Origin: Methylophilus rhizosphaerae
Lineage (GTDB): Bacteria > Pseudomonadota > Gammaproteobacteria > Burkholderiales > Methylophilaceae
NCBI RefSeq assembly: GCF_900100975.1
Contig: NZ_FNFX01000003.1
Location: 186,001 to 250,000, forward strand
Reading direction: 5' to 3'
DNA length: 64,000 bases
Made by a program: the position numbers and the translations under genes
Shown here: piece by piece, positions 35,580 to 43,154 of the stretch
Layout of the letters: every line of letters begins with the position of its first letter
Position numbering within the stretch: position 1 is the first letter of the stretch
The notes under the pieces: generated by a model
What the model saw: the letters and a program-made list of their open reading frames with translations, nothing else
Told to the model about the DNA's origin: nothing
Databases searched by the model: none

Positions 35580-35619
35580 TGCAGGTTGCAGGCGCAAGAG
35601 GGAGTAGGGGTTAAGGCGG

Positions 35620-36042
35620 TTATAGCCGGATTTCCCTTAAAAATATCTCACTGACTTTAGGGCCCACGCCTTTAATTTCCTGCAATTTTGCGCTGAGGGC
35701 GTTTTTATTGTCAGCCGTTTGAATCAGGTGAGAAATCTTCCCCTGGTAGCGGATTTGGAGAAAGGTTGCCATTTCCAGCAGGTTGCGGGCGGTTGATTCA
35801 TCATAGCGTTTGTAATGGCCTTCTCCCAGCAGATCTACCAGATGTTGCCAGGATTGGCCGGCTATTTTCTGTGCGGAGGTCAACCCGTTATCCATAAACA
35901 CCTGCCATGTCCGTACGGCAATCTGTTGTGAAATACGATGGCCGAACAGGTAGCTGGCAAGAAACCATTTAAAGAGTGCCTGCTCCTTGCCGGAGTCCAC
36001 TTTAATATTGAGATCCTTTGCACTGATTTTTTTACGCATCAT
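35620..36042 (-). CDS. Helix-hairpin-helix protein (endonuclease III-like fold)
   Basis: The roughly 140-residue protein resembles HhH proteins annotated as DNA methylase or endonuclease-III-like. It contains KWFLASYLFGHRISQQIAVR, then EGHYKRYDESTARNLLEMAT and the HhH GVGP turn in IKGVGPKVSEIFLREIRL. No catalytic Lys/Asp or FeS cysteines of true Nth are visible, so it may only bind DNA. The start is uncertain: ATG 36042 or 36039 are the first codons before the conserved part, while an upstream in-frame Met at 36075 would overlap the P450 gene by 44 bp. It is probably translationally coupled to the P450. Confidence 0.7.
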   Translation of the reverse strand: MMRKKISAKDLNIKVDSGKEQALFKWFLASYLFGHRISQQIAVRTWQVFMDNGLTSAQKIAGQSWQHLVDLLGEGHYKRYDESTARNLLEMATFLQIRYQGKISHLIQTADNKNALSAKLQEIKGVGPKVSEIFLREIRL

Positions 36043-37309
36043 GCATTTCCTTTCTTGGGACTGGCTGGTAGGCAACCGGCCGGATAATCATGCGGCTTTT
36101 GGGTAATGCAGGCATGTCTGCCAGGGAGAAACTCAAGTCCTGCGCCGGTATTTCATAGTGCAGGTTATCGACCAGAAAGCGCACCATGACTTTCATTAAA
36201 CGATGGGTGATCCATTCGCCAGGGCAGCGGTGGTGATGTTCATACGTCGCCCCGCCATTGGCCAGCAAGGTGTAATGATCCTGGGGCCAGTTGCTAAAAC
36301 GTTCCGGATTGAATGTGTCAGGCTGGTACCAGCACCGCGGGTCATGATTGGTACCATAAATGTCCAGCAGGGTGAGCATGCCTTTTTGGAACTCAAATCC
36401 CTGCCAGGTAAATGCCTGGCGCGTATACGCGGCGAGAAAAGGGAAAAACGGGTAGAAACGCCGTACTTCCAGTACAAACCAGTCCAGGTAATCTGGATGG
36501 CTGCTTTCCAGTGGTGCGCGGACATACGGGTATTCATGCAGGGCGAGAACACTGAATGTCATGAACTGGGCAATGGCGACGGTGGGGCGTAGCACATTGA
36601 TCAGTTCCACGGCTGCGACGCCTGCCGGTAACAAATGGCCCTGTTCATCGCGATGCCAGGCAAAAGCCTGCAAGAGGCTATCGCTGTTTTCCGGGCCTGT
36701 GGCCCTGGTTTTCTTGATTTCTGCGCTGATCCACTGCTCAGCAGATTTTCTCGCCCGGCGTCCCCGCCAGTGGGCCAGCCCAAGACGGGCACCGCTATCA
36801 ATCATCCGCCCGAATGCTTGTGCACGCTGATTAAGTTCGCTTGCGGGCAAAGGTATGCCTGCCCAGGCACATACCGACTGGCACAATATTTTTTGTGCCT
36901 CGTCAAACAGGACCATGCGGCGATTAAGCGGCCACTGTGCCATGGCCGCATGCCAGTGTGCCTGATGCAGCGTTGCCAGTGCTTCAATCCTGGCGGGGGA
37001 CATGAGTTGCCGGATAAATAAATGTTTCCGGTGCCTGTGGGGTTGTCCATCCAGACTTTGTACGCCATCTACGCCTGTCAGGGTTTTCTGTATCCTGGCC
37101 GGCATGGCACCGTGGCGCAGGAACTTGTCCTGCTCATAAAAAAGCCGGGCGGCCTCTGCGCCTTGCATGCACACGACAGGCCGCAACAGCAAACGCGTCC
37201 TGAACACGTCGGTATGCAATGTGCGGCATTTGCCGGAAATAAAACGGTAACCGTGCCGCAATAGTGAGAACGCACTATCCAGCGCGGGATCCTGCGGTAA
37301 AGTAGCCAA
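36032..37309 (-). CDS. CYP152-like cytochrome P450 (fatty acid peroxygenase type)
   Basis: The 425-residue P450 matches the CYP152 peroxygenase class, which uses H2O2 to hydroxylate or decarboxylate fatty acids without a reductase. The I-helix carries R241-P242 (NVLRPTVAIAQF), which holds the fatty-acid carboxylate in this class. Q84 and H91 (VQSLDGQPHRHRK) correspond to active-site residues of the Bacillus enzyme. The K-helix ExxR is EVRRFYPFFPF, and the heme Cys is C362 in HHRCPGEW. TNHDPRCWYQPDTFNPERF precedes it. No ferredoxin partner is nearby, consistent with peroxide use. A small Pro-rich protein gene lies 22 bp upstream and an HhH gene overlaps its 3' end. Confidence 0.88.
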   Translation of the reverse strand: MATLPQDPALDSAFSLLRHGYRFISGKCRTLHTDVFRTRLLLRPVVCMQGAEAARLFYEQDKFLRHGAMPARIQKTLTGVDGVQSLDGQPHRHRKHLFIRQLMSPARIEALATLHQAHWHAAMAQWPLNRRMVLFDEAQKILCQSVCAWAGIPLPASELNQRAQAFGRMIDSGARLGLAHWRGRRARKSAEQWISAEIKKTRATGPENSDSLLQAFAWHRDEQGHLLPAGVAAVELINVLRPTVAIAQFMTFSVLALHEYPYVRAPLESSHPDYLDWFVLEVRRFYPFFPFLAAYTRQAFTWQGFEFQKGMLTLLDIYGTNHDPRCWYQPDTFNPERFSNWPQDHYTLLANGGATYEHHHRCPGEWITHRLMKVMVRFLVDNLHYEIPAQDLSFSLADMPALPKSRMIIRPVAYQPVPRKEMHDA

Positions 37310-37331
37310 CGCCTAATCGTCCTTGATCACT

Positions 37332-37511
37332 TCAGTTATCCCCGATAATTTCCGGTTGGACGTCCGGCTCATCCGGCTCGGTCGGTTGGTAAGGCGTATC
37401 AGGATCGGGTTTCACCGGTTTGTGGCTTTCTTCTGGAAATACCGGATGCGTGGTTTCGTGTGGCTGGGCGAAACTATAATCAACTGCATGGTGAGTAGAA
37501 ATACACGGCAT
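37332..37511 (-). CDS. Small Pro-rich protein, 59 residues
   Basis: A short frame from ATG 37511, with AAAGGAG 9 bp upstream, ends 22 bp before the P450 start. The product starts MPCISTHHAVDY and has a Pro/Asp/Glu-rich tail (KPVKPDPDTPYQPTEPDEPD) typical of unstructured small proteins. The frame continues open further upstream, antisense to the CBS gene, but only the part after 37511 has a ribosome binding site and gene-like composition. Function unknown; it could be the leader gene of the P450 operon. Confidence 0.5.
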   Translation of the reverse strand: MPCISTHHAVDYSFAQPHETTHPVFPEESHKPVKPDPDTPYQPTEPDEPDVQPEIIGDN

Positions 37512-37730
37512 GTGGAGCTCCTTTGCAATTCCATGAAAACGTCCACAATACGTCTGCCGCACCGCTCTTTTTATCGGGTATTGCCTGATAGTCCTGTCAG
37601 AATTCCCTGCCGTTTTGCCTGGAAATGCCCTGTAGAAATTCCTACGCTGCTTTCCTCCCGCTACCGACAGCCTGCCGTATCCCTCTGGCGTAGTCTGGGT
37701 TTTTGCAATGCAATGAAGGAGAGCTTTACC

Positions 37731-38162
37731 ATGAATATTAGCGAGGTAATGACGCGTGATGTCAGGGTGGCAGCCCCCACTGACAGTTTGCAAAGCGCGG
37801 CCAGGTTGATGGATGAGTATGATTTCGGCTTGTTGCCAGTCGGGGAAAATGACCGCCTGATCGGCATGCTGTCTGACCGTGATATTACGATACGGGCTGT
37901 CGCGCAAGGCGTTTCGCCGCTGGAGGGCAAAGTGCGGGATGTGATGACTTCCGACGTCAAATATATCCATGACGATGAATCGGTAGAGGAAGCGGCACGT
38001 AATATGAGCGACTTGCAGGTGCGCAGGTTGCCTGTGGTAGACCGTGACAACCGCCTGGTCGGGATTGTTTCGCTGGGGGATTTGTCCCTGAGTGAAGAAG
38101 ACTGTGCTAGTGCCGCCCTGAGTTCCATTTCTCAACCTGTGGGCACGGATGCTTATCTCTAG
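37731..38162 (+). CDS. Paired CBS-domain protein
   Basis: The 143-residue protein is two CBS domains back to back (about 1-62 and 70-130). Landmarks are MTRDVRVAAPTDSLQSAARL, GLLPVGENDRLIGMLSDRDI, VRDVMTSDVKYIHDDESVEE and RRLPVVDRDNRLVGIVSLGD. Stand-alone CBS pairs sense AMP/ATP or related nucleotides. AAGGAG lies 9 bp upstream. AATTCCTAC occurs at 37637-37645, a weak echo of the repeated element without its 54-bp partner. The DUF6496-like gene follows 56 bp later. Confidence 0.92.
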   Translation: MNISEVMTRDVRVAAPTDSLQSAARLMDEYDFGLLPVGENDRLIGMLSDRDITIRAVAQGVSPLEGKVRDVMTSDVKYIHDDESVEEAARNMSDLQVRRLPVVDRDNRLVGIVSLGDLSLSEEDCASAALSSISQPVGTDAYL

Positions 38163-38218
38163 CCATGAGGCTATAGACTGCTGTACTGAGTAGAACTGGA
38201 TCATGAAAGGAGGATCGG

Positions 38219-38653
38219 ATGCCGGAAAAATCTGCCATCGCCCGCGCGAAGCGTGACGCGAAGGAGGGCAAGGCGCCCACCACACAGGCGGGAGAGTTTG
38301 TGCGCGAAGAAATCAGGCACGTGCGCGAAGGCAAACACGGGGTGCGTTCTGCCAAACAGGCCATCGCCATCGGCTTATCCAAAGCACGTAAAGCGGGGGT
38401 GGATTTACCGCCACCTCCCAATACCCCGCAAGAAACGGCTCATTCCAGACGCCACTCTGCCACGCCTTCAGCCAAACGCGCTGCCGCGACCACACATGTC
38501 TTGCGTCAGGAGTCCAAAACAAGTGTATCGAAAGCGGCTTTATCACAACAAGGCCACGAAAGCGCCGCCAAGCGTACTGCCGAACAGCGTAGTCAATCCG
38601 CAAAGAAAGCTGCACAAACACGCAAACGGAACAAACTTCAGCAGACATCTTAG
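38219..38653 (+). CDS. DUF6496-like basic protein
   Basis: The 144-residue, highly basic protein has an N-terminal conserved half (AIARAKRDAKEGKAPTTQAG, EFVREEIRHVREGKHGVRSA, KQAIAIGLSKARKAGVDLPP) that I recognise as DUF6496. It has a Lys/Arg/Ala/Ser-rich tail ending AAQTRKRNKLQQTS. The composition resembles histone-H1-like or plasmid-basic proteins, so nucleic-acid binding is plausible but unproven. AAAGGAGG upstream supports ATG 38219. It probably shares a transcript with the CBS gene. Confidence 0.75.
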   Translation: MPEKSAIARAKRDAKEGKAPTTQAGEFVREEIRHVREGKHGVRSAKQAIAIGLSKARKAGVDLPPPPNTPQETAHSRRHSATPSAKRAAATTHVLRQESKTSVSKAALSQQGHESAAKRTAEQRSQSAKKAAQTRKRNKLQQTS

Positions 38654-38681
38654 GGCCACGCCTAGGGGCGGAGAACGGGAG

Positions 38682-38751
38682 TGTCCGAGCATTCCTACAA
38701 GAAATTCAGCCTGGCAAGGCTGGAGTGTTTTTTCATTAATCTGCATGATTA
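38682..38751 (+). promoter_or_regulatory. Conserved 54-spacing element, copy D
   Basis: TGTCCG, ATTCCTACA (38691-38699), AGAAATTCAG and GCATGATT, with ATGAT at 38745-38749. The 54-bp spacing is exact, although the middle TGGTATA block is lost. It lies 91 bp before the start at 38836. Its left half is identical to copy B over ATTCCTACAAGAAATTCAG. Confidence 0.72.
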
Positions 38752-38835
38752 ACTTCCACTTCTAGACCATTATTCAATAGCCAGATCACTCAACAGGCAG
38801 GCCGCGAGTGAATGGATTGATTGCAGGAGAATGTC

Positions 38836-39000
38836 ATGCTTAGTACCTTGCTAATTGTGCTTTTTGTCCTGGCGTTAATCGGTGCATACCGTACACATGT
38901 GTACAGTACGGGAGGGGAATATCATCCTGGCAGGGTATTGGGCCTGGTGATTGCCGTACTGGTGATGATGGCGTTTATGGTTGGATTTATCGACCTGTAA
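38836..39000 (+). CDS. DUF3309-like small membrane protein (second copy)
   Basis: The 54-residue protein from ATG 38836 (CAGGAGA upstream; an in-phase-shifted ATG at 38831 is not used) has the same two-helix plan as the 35125 product. An N-terminal MLSTLLIVLFVLALIGAYRT is followed by a short polar loop (VYSTGGEYHPG) and a second helix (LGLVIAVLVMMAFMVGFIDL). The LALIGA turn and Gly-rich loop followed by LGLV are shared between the two. It carries element copy D. Function unknown. Confidence 0.75.
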   Translation: MLSTLLIVLFVLALIGAYRTHVYSTGGEYHPGRVLGLVIAVLVMMAFMVGFIDL

Positions 39001-39319
39001 ATAGTAGCGACTGTCAGTGCTTATTGATTGCAAACACGCCATTTCTCCATTCTTTTATCGTGGCGCGCACGGCTTGTGACTGCCATCACTCCTCTGTTCC
39101 TTACTGCCTTTAAGTATTCCACGCAAATACCACTTCCCTGGCGGTTTGGCGACAAAGTTATCTTCTGTTGCGATAAATATGGTCAAATCATCTATGTATG
39201 AATAGGGCAACACTGATTCATATCTTCATCAATGGGTCTGCTGCAGAGAGGGTGGACGCTTGATTAAGTTGTATACAGGGAGCATGCTACTGTTGCAGCA
39301 TGGGTGAGTGCTGTAGCGG
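39001..39319. other. Gene-free stretch before GGDEF gene
   Basis: I see no coding region, strong hairpin or recognisable riboswitch here. I specifically looked for c-di-GMP riboswitch landmarks because a GGDEF gene follows, and found none. Confidence 0.4.
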
Positions 39320-40690
39320 GTGAGTCGTTTAAGGAAGAGTCAGGCAGTGCAATATAAAGCCAACCAAAAATTGAAAAGCCAGCTGATCGCCCTGGTGGCA
39401 GCACTGATCGCTTTTGTATTTTTGTATTCCCTGTTCGAATATCAACGCCAGAAGGATGAGAGTAACGCTTACCTGGACGCAACGGCGTATGGGAGCGTCC
39501 TGCGTGCAGAGGTGGATCGTGAACTGAACTCACTGTTATTTATCTCGAACGGTCTATCCAGTTTTATCAAGGTCTACCGGCATACGCTGGAGACCGACAA
39601 AATGCAGGCCATCCTGGCTGACCTCTGGATACAGGCACGCCATGTCAGAAACCTGGCGATTGCCGTCGGTTATAAACTGCGGTATGTGTATCCTGAAAAA
39701 CCCAATGAAAAAATCCTCGGTGTCGATTACCGTGAGGTGCCCGCGCAATGGCCCAAGGTAAAGCTGGCGATTCAACATAGGCAAGGCGTGCTGGATGGCC
39801 CGCTAGACCTGATGCAGGGCGGCAGCGGCATGATTTACCGTTTTCCCATTTTTATTGATGGCGAGTATTGGGGCATGCTGTCAACGGTCATTGATACCGA
39901 TGCTTTTTTAAAGGATACCTTTAAGACTGTTCAGCGCCAGGAGTTTGATTTTGCGATCAGAACGGCAGATAACCGGCATGTGTTTTATGGCAATCCGGCA
40001 TTGTTCCAGCAGAAACATATTTATATCCAGGAAAGCATCGTGCCCAATGGCAAATGGGAGTGGGCCATCGAGAACAGGAAGATCCATGATTTGCGTGACC
40101 GCAGGTTTGGTGTCCTGTTAAGTTTGCTGCTCAGTATACTGGCCGGCTGGCTTGTTTATCTTTTCGCCAAGGAGCGTTATTACCTGTCTGAAGGTGCCTT
40201 GATGGATAGTCTGACCGGTTTGCCCAACCGCCGGTTGCTGGAAAGCCGCTTGAATTATGTGCATGCAGAGGCGGAGCGCTTCAATAAAATGTTTGGCCTG
40301 ATGGCGCTGGATGTCGACCACTTTAAAAGCATCAATGATAACTATGGGCATGATGTCGGTGATGAAGTGATTAAACAGGTGGCAAATGCGCTAAAAGCCA
40401 GTATCCGCGATGTGGATACGGTCAGCCGGCTGGGTGGCGACGAATTTGTGATTGTGGTGAAGGACCAGCATTCCCGGGAAAGCCTGATCAAGATTGCCGG
40501 CAAAATTCTACAGGTATTTAAAAAGCCGATGCTGATCCATGGTCAGGAAGTGACCGTACATCTGAGTATAGGATTGACCTTGTTTGACCCCGCTGCAGGT
40601 GTGTCGTTAAAACAACTGTCCAAGCAGGCGGATATTGCGCTCTACCATGCCAAACAGAAAGGGCGTAATACTTATAGCTTCTGGCAATAG
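39320..40690 (+). CDS. Membrane diguanylate cyclase with CHASE-like sensor
   Basis: The 456-residue protein probably starts with GTG 39320. TM1 is at about 22-42 (LIALVAALIAFVFLYSLFEY). A periplasmic CHASE-like sensor (about 60-255; VDRELNSLLFISNGLSSFIK, LGVDYREVPAQWP) follows, then TM2 at about 268-288. The GGDEF domain (about 295-455) has LTGLPNRRLLE, intact RLGGDEF and RDVD five residues earlier as a product-inhibition site, so it should be an active, feedback-inhibited cyclase. Nothing adjacent reveals the ligand. Confidence 0.92.
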   Translation: MSRLRKSQAVQYKANQKLKSQLIALVAALIAFVFLYSLFEYQRQKDESNAYLDATAYGSVLRAEVDRELNSLLFISNGLSSFIKVYRHTLETDKMQAILADLWIQARHVRNLAIAVGYKLRYVYPEKPNEKILGVDYREVPAQWPKVKLAIQHRQGVLDGPLDLMQGGSGMIYRFPIFIDGEYWGMLSTVIDTDAFLKDTFKTVQRQEFDFAIRTADNRHVFYGNPALFQQKHIYIQESIVPNGKWEWAIENRKIHDLRDRRFGVLLSLLLSILAGWLVYLFAKERYYLSEGALMDSLTGLPNRRLLESRLNYVHAEAERFNKMFGLMALDVDHFKSINDNYGHDVGDEVIKQVANALKASIRDVDTVSRLGGDEFVIVVKDQHSRESLIKIAGKILQVFKKPMLIHGQEVTVHLSIGLTLFDPAAGVSLKQLSKQADIALYHAKQKGRNTYSFWQ

Positions 40691-40789
40691 GATGCTTGGC
40701 AGAAAAGGCGGAAAAGTGCGGTATCGCTGCGTGACTGCCATAAGGTTGCTTCGCGCGGGCTTTTTCTGTTGCATAAAGGCGTGCAAGAT

Positions 40790-41479
40790 ATGTTAGGTTA
40801 CAGAGGATGGAGGGAAACCATGAGTCGCTTGTTTGGGGAAGTACATCGCCAGGTGCAGGATGAGCAGGACACCAGGAAGCTGGCAGACAGAATTGAAGAG
40901 ATCGCCTGTAAAACTGAAATTGATGCGGATGCCAAAGGGTTTATTGAGTCGCTGGATATGTTTTTCCTGTCGACGGTTGACCACAATGGCCGGCCTACTG
41001 TGTCTTACAAGGGCGGCTTGCCCGGGTTTGTCAAAGTCATGGATGCGCAAACGTTGATTTTTCCGTTTTACAACGGTAACGGCATGCAGTTGTCTGTCGG
41101 CAATATGATCGGCAATGCTGACATTGGGATGCTGTTTATTGCATTTGACAAACCGCACCGTATCCGGCTGCAAGGGGTGAGCAGTGTATCCAGGGATCCG
41201 GCGTGGCTATCGTTGTATCAAGAGGCCGAGTTCGTGGTCAAGGTGACGTTGTCAGAATTGTGGCAGAATTGCCCGCGCTACATTCATCGCTACACCCGTG
41301 AAAGCCATTCCCGTTACGTGCCGGGTGAGCAGTGCCAGACACCGCTGGCTGAGTGGAAGCGCTTTGAGTTCATGCAGGATGTCTTGTCTGAGTCCGACGC
41401 GAAAAAAGCACAGGCAGCAGGGTTTATCCAGGTGGAAGACTGGGTGGAAAAAATCAAGGCAGGCGCCCCCGATGTATAA
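40790..41479 (+). CDS. Pyridoxamine 5'-phosphate oxidase-like flavoprotein
   Basis: This 229-residue protein starts at ATG 40790. The central part (about 52-130: MFFLSTVDHNGRPTVSYKGG, then PGFVKVMDAQTLIFP and GNMIGNADIGMLFIAF) is a split-barrel FMN-binding fold of the PNPOx-like superfamily. Members of this subgroup are often annotated as pyridoxamine 5'-phosphate oxidase family proteins without a proven substrate. The late NCPRYIHRY motif (about 163-171) is typical of this subgroup. It is a single gene, convergent with the porin gene. Confidence 0.85.
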   Translation: MLGYRGWRETMSRLFGEVHRQVQDEQDTRKLADRIEEIACKTEIDADAKGFIESLDMFFLSTVDHNGRPTVSYKGGLPGFVKVMDAQTLIFPFYNGNGMQLSVGNMIGNADIGMLFIAFDKPHRIRLQGVSSVSRDPAWLSLYQEAEFVVKVTLSELWQNCPRYIHRYTRESHSRYVPGEQCQTPLAEWKRFEFMQDVLSESDAKKAQAAGFIQVEDWVEKIKAGAPDV

Positions 41480-41559
41480 GGACTCCCCATTCACAGTTGC
41501 CACCGCTTGTGGAGAGCCTGCCTTCCAGGCAAAGATAGTCTTTTTACGCGCACTTAGCC

Positions 41560-43035
41560 TTAGAAACGCAGGCGCAGGCCGGCACCTATATTGCTGACTT
41601 CATGATAATTCTGGGCACGGGGGTATTTGTCCCCGGAGAAATGGTTGGTGGTATAAGCCATATAGCCGTCAAAGCGCTTGTTGAATTTGTAATCGATAAT
41701 CGATGTCCAGGTATCAATCTTTCCTTCTGAGGACGTGGAAATCGTCGGGCCATCAATGGCATCAAACTGGGTCTGGTAAAAACCAATGGAGGTACTTAGC
41801 CCTGCCAGTGTCGGCAAACGTTGTGAAAAATCAAAACTGGCCCCGATAAACGTGACATGGTTATCCTGTTTTTCGCCCGGTTTCAGGGCGGAAGTCGCCA
41901 CGCCATTAAATACCGTTTGCCCCCACAGGTTATGGTAGTCGATGGATTTGTCTGAGGAAGGCTTGAGCTGGAACCATTCCCAGCCGCCGGAGATTCTCAG
42001 GTCCTGGCTGGGCGTCCATTTCAAGGTGAGTAGGGCGGCTTCAGTGTTGTAGAGCGTGGCTGCGATGGTATCGTTGGCTAATGGATTCCCGGCAGGGGCA
42101 GTGACGGCTTTGACCGTGTCGGTAAATTTATTGTAGGCCAACTGGACCCCGAACAATGCCTCTTCGTAGCCCAGCTGTGCAGTGAACCCGCTGCCGTGAG
42201 CGCTGCCTGCAGCATTGCCAAACTGGTACATGCCGGCATAATTCAATTTTCCGCGACCATTGGTTGCGTAGGTATTGTCGTATTTGATCGAGTTTTTCAG
42301 CCTGGCGTTTTCCGAAATGCCACCACCGCCACCCACGGCCCCGCTTTCTCCAAAGGGAGAGAATGTATCCGTTTTATTGTTAGGGTCATAAGTGGCGGTA
42401 ATTTCAAAGAACGGGTTATATTGTGTGCCGTAAGATACGCGCCCCAATGTGTTGCCGTCCAACCCTATCCATGCCTGGCGGGTAAACAGTTCACCGTTCA
42501 TGGATGAGTCGCCATTCACGCTGGAGTTGGCGCGGGTGCCGGAGTTATCGGCCAGCGTTTGTGCGGCATCATGCAGCTTCATGGTCAGCGGGTTAAAGCC
42601 GGCTTCAAACTGGTAGACAAACTTGAAGTCATTATCCCGCCATTTCAATTGCGCAACTTCGCCACGTAACCCCAGGCGGGAGTCTTGTAAACCGCCATTC
42701 ACCCAGTTAGTCCTGGAGGTTACCCTGCTGGTGACTTTTGCCCCGGCATAAGGATAAAAGTTATTCGATAACGTATAGTTTCTCGGCAATGAGTGGTTGA
42801 TGCTGGAGAGGGCAATATCAATCACGCCGTAAACCTGGGCATATGCCGGATGGTCGCCCATATTGAAATCGATGCGTAGCGGGTTGTCGTCCTGCATGAA
42901 CCTGGCAAGAAAAGAAGGCGTTGTTTCTGGCGTATCCTTGTTGGAAGGCTGGTCCGGGTTCTTCGCATAAGCAGTGGCCACCTGCGTGATGGCTAATGAT
43001 AGTAATGCAAGTTTGGTGAAGTGTTTTTTTGTCAT
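41560..43035 (-). CDS. Gram-negative porin (Burkholderiales type)
   Basis: The 491-residue outer-membrane porin has a signal peptide ending near ATAYAKN. It starts its barrel with AYAQVYGVIDIALSSINHSL, continues with SRLGLRGEVA, FVYQFEAGFN and LFTRQAWIGLDGNTLGRVSYG, which are hallmarks of trimeric betaproteobacterial porins, and ends in GAGLRLRF with a C-terminal Phe. It is longer than the usual 350-400 residues owing to an N-terminal extension (about 23-60) and a Gly-rich loop (AVGGGGG). Substrate unknown. The FadL gene lies 119 bp upstream on the same strand. Confidence 0.88.
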   Translation of the reverse strand: MTKKHFTKLALLSLAITQVATAYAKNPDQPSNKDTPETTPSFLARFMQDDNPLRIDFNMGDHPAYAQVYGVIDIALSSINHSLPRNYTLSNNFYPYAGAKVTSRVTSRTNWVNGGLQDSRLGLRGEVAQLKWRDNDFKFVYQFEAGFNPLTMKLHDAAQTLADNSGTRANSSVNGDSSMNGELFTRQAWIGLDGNTLGRVSYGTQYNPFFEITATYDPNNKTDTFSPFGESGAVGGGGGISENARLKNSIKYDNTYATNGRGKLNYAGMYQFGNAAGSAHGSGFTAQLGYEEALFGVQLAYNKFTDTVKAVTAPAGNPLANDTIAATLYNTEAALLTLKWTPSQDLRISGGWEWFQLKPSSDKSIDYHNLWGQTVFNGVATSALKPGEKQDNHVTFIGASFDFSQRLPTLAGLSTSIGFYQTQFDAIDGPTISTSSEGKIDTWTSIIDYKFNKRFDGYMAYTTNHFSGDKYPRAQNYHEVSNIGAGLRLRF

Positions 43036-43154
43036 ATGGTCTCTCTGCTGAGAGTTGGCTGGAAATGGATGGTTAATCTTTAATGACTATGCCTTCTGGT
43101 TATAAGGGCTATCCTGCAGGTAGGCGCTGTCAAATCCTGGTAGAGAGCAGCGCG

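Noticed and set aside
37332-38285. 317-codon minus-strand stretch opposite the CBS gene
   Set aside because: Most of it is antisense to the CBS gene. Only the last 59 codons after ATG 37511 have a ribosome binding site, and these are kept as a small gene.
39001-39319. Possible c-di-GMP riboswitch before the GGDEF gene
   Set aside because: Conserved riboswitch landmarks were looked for and not found; no stable hairpin array.
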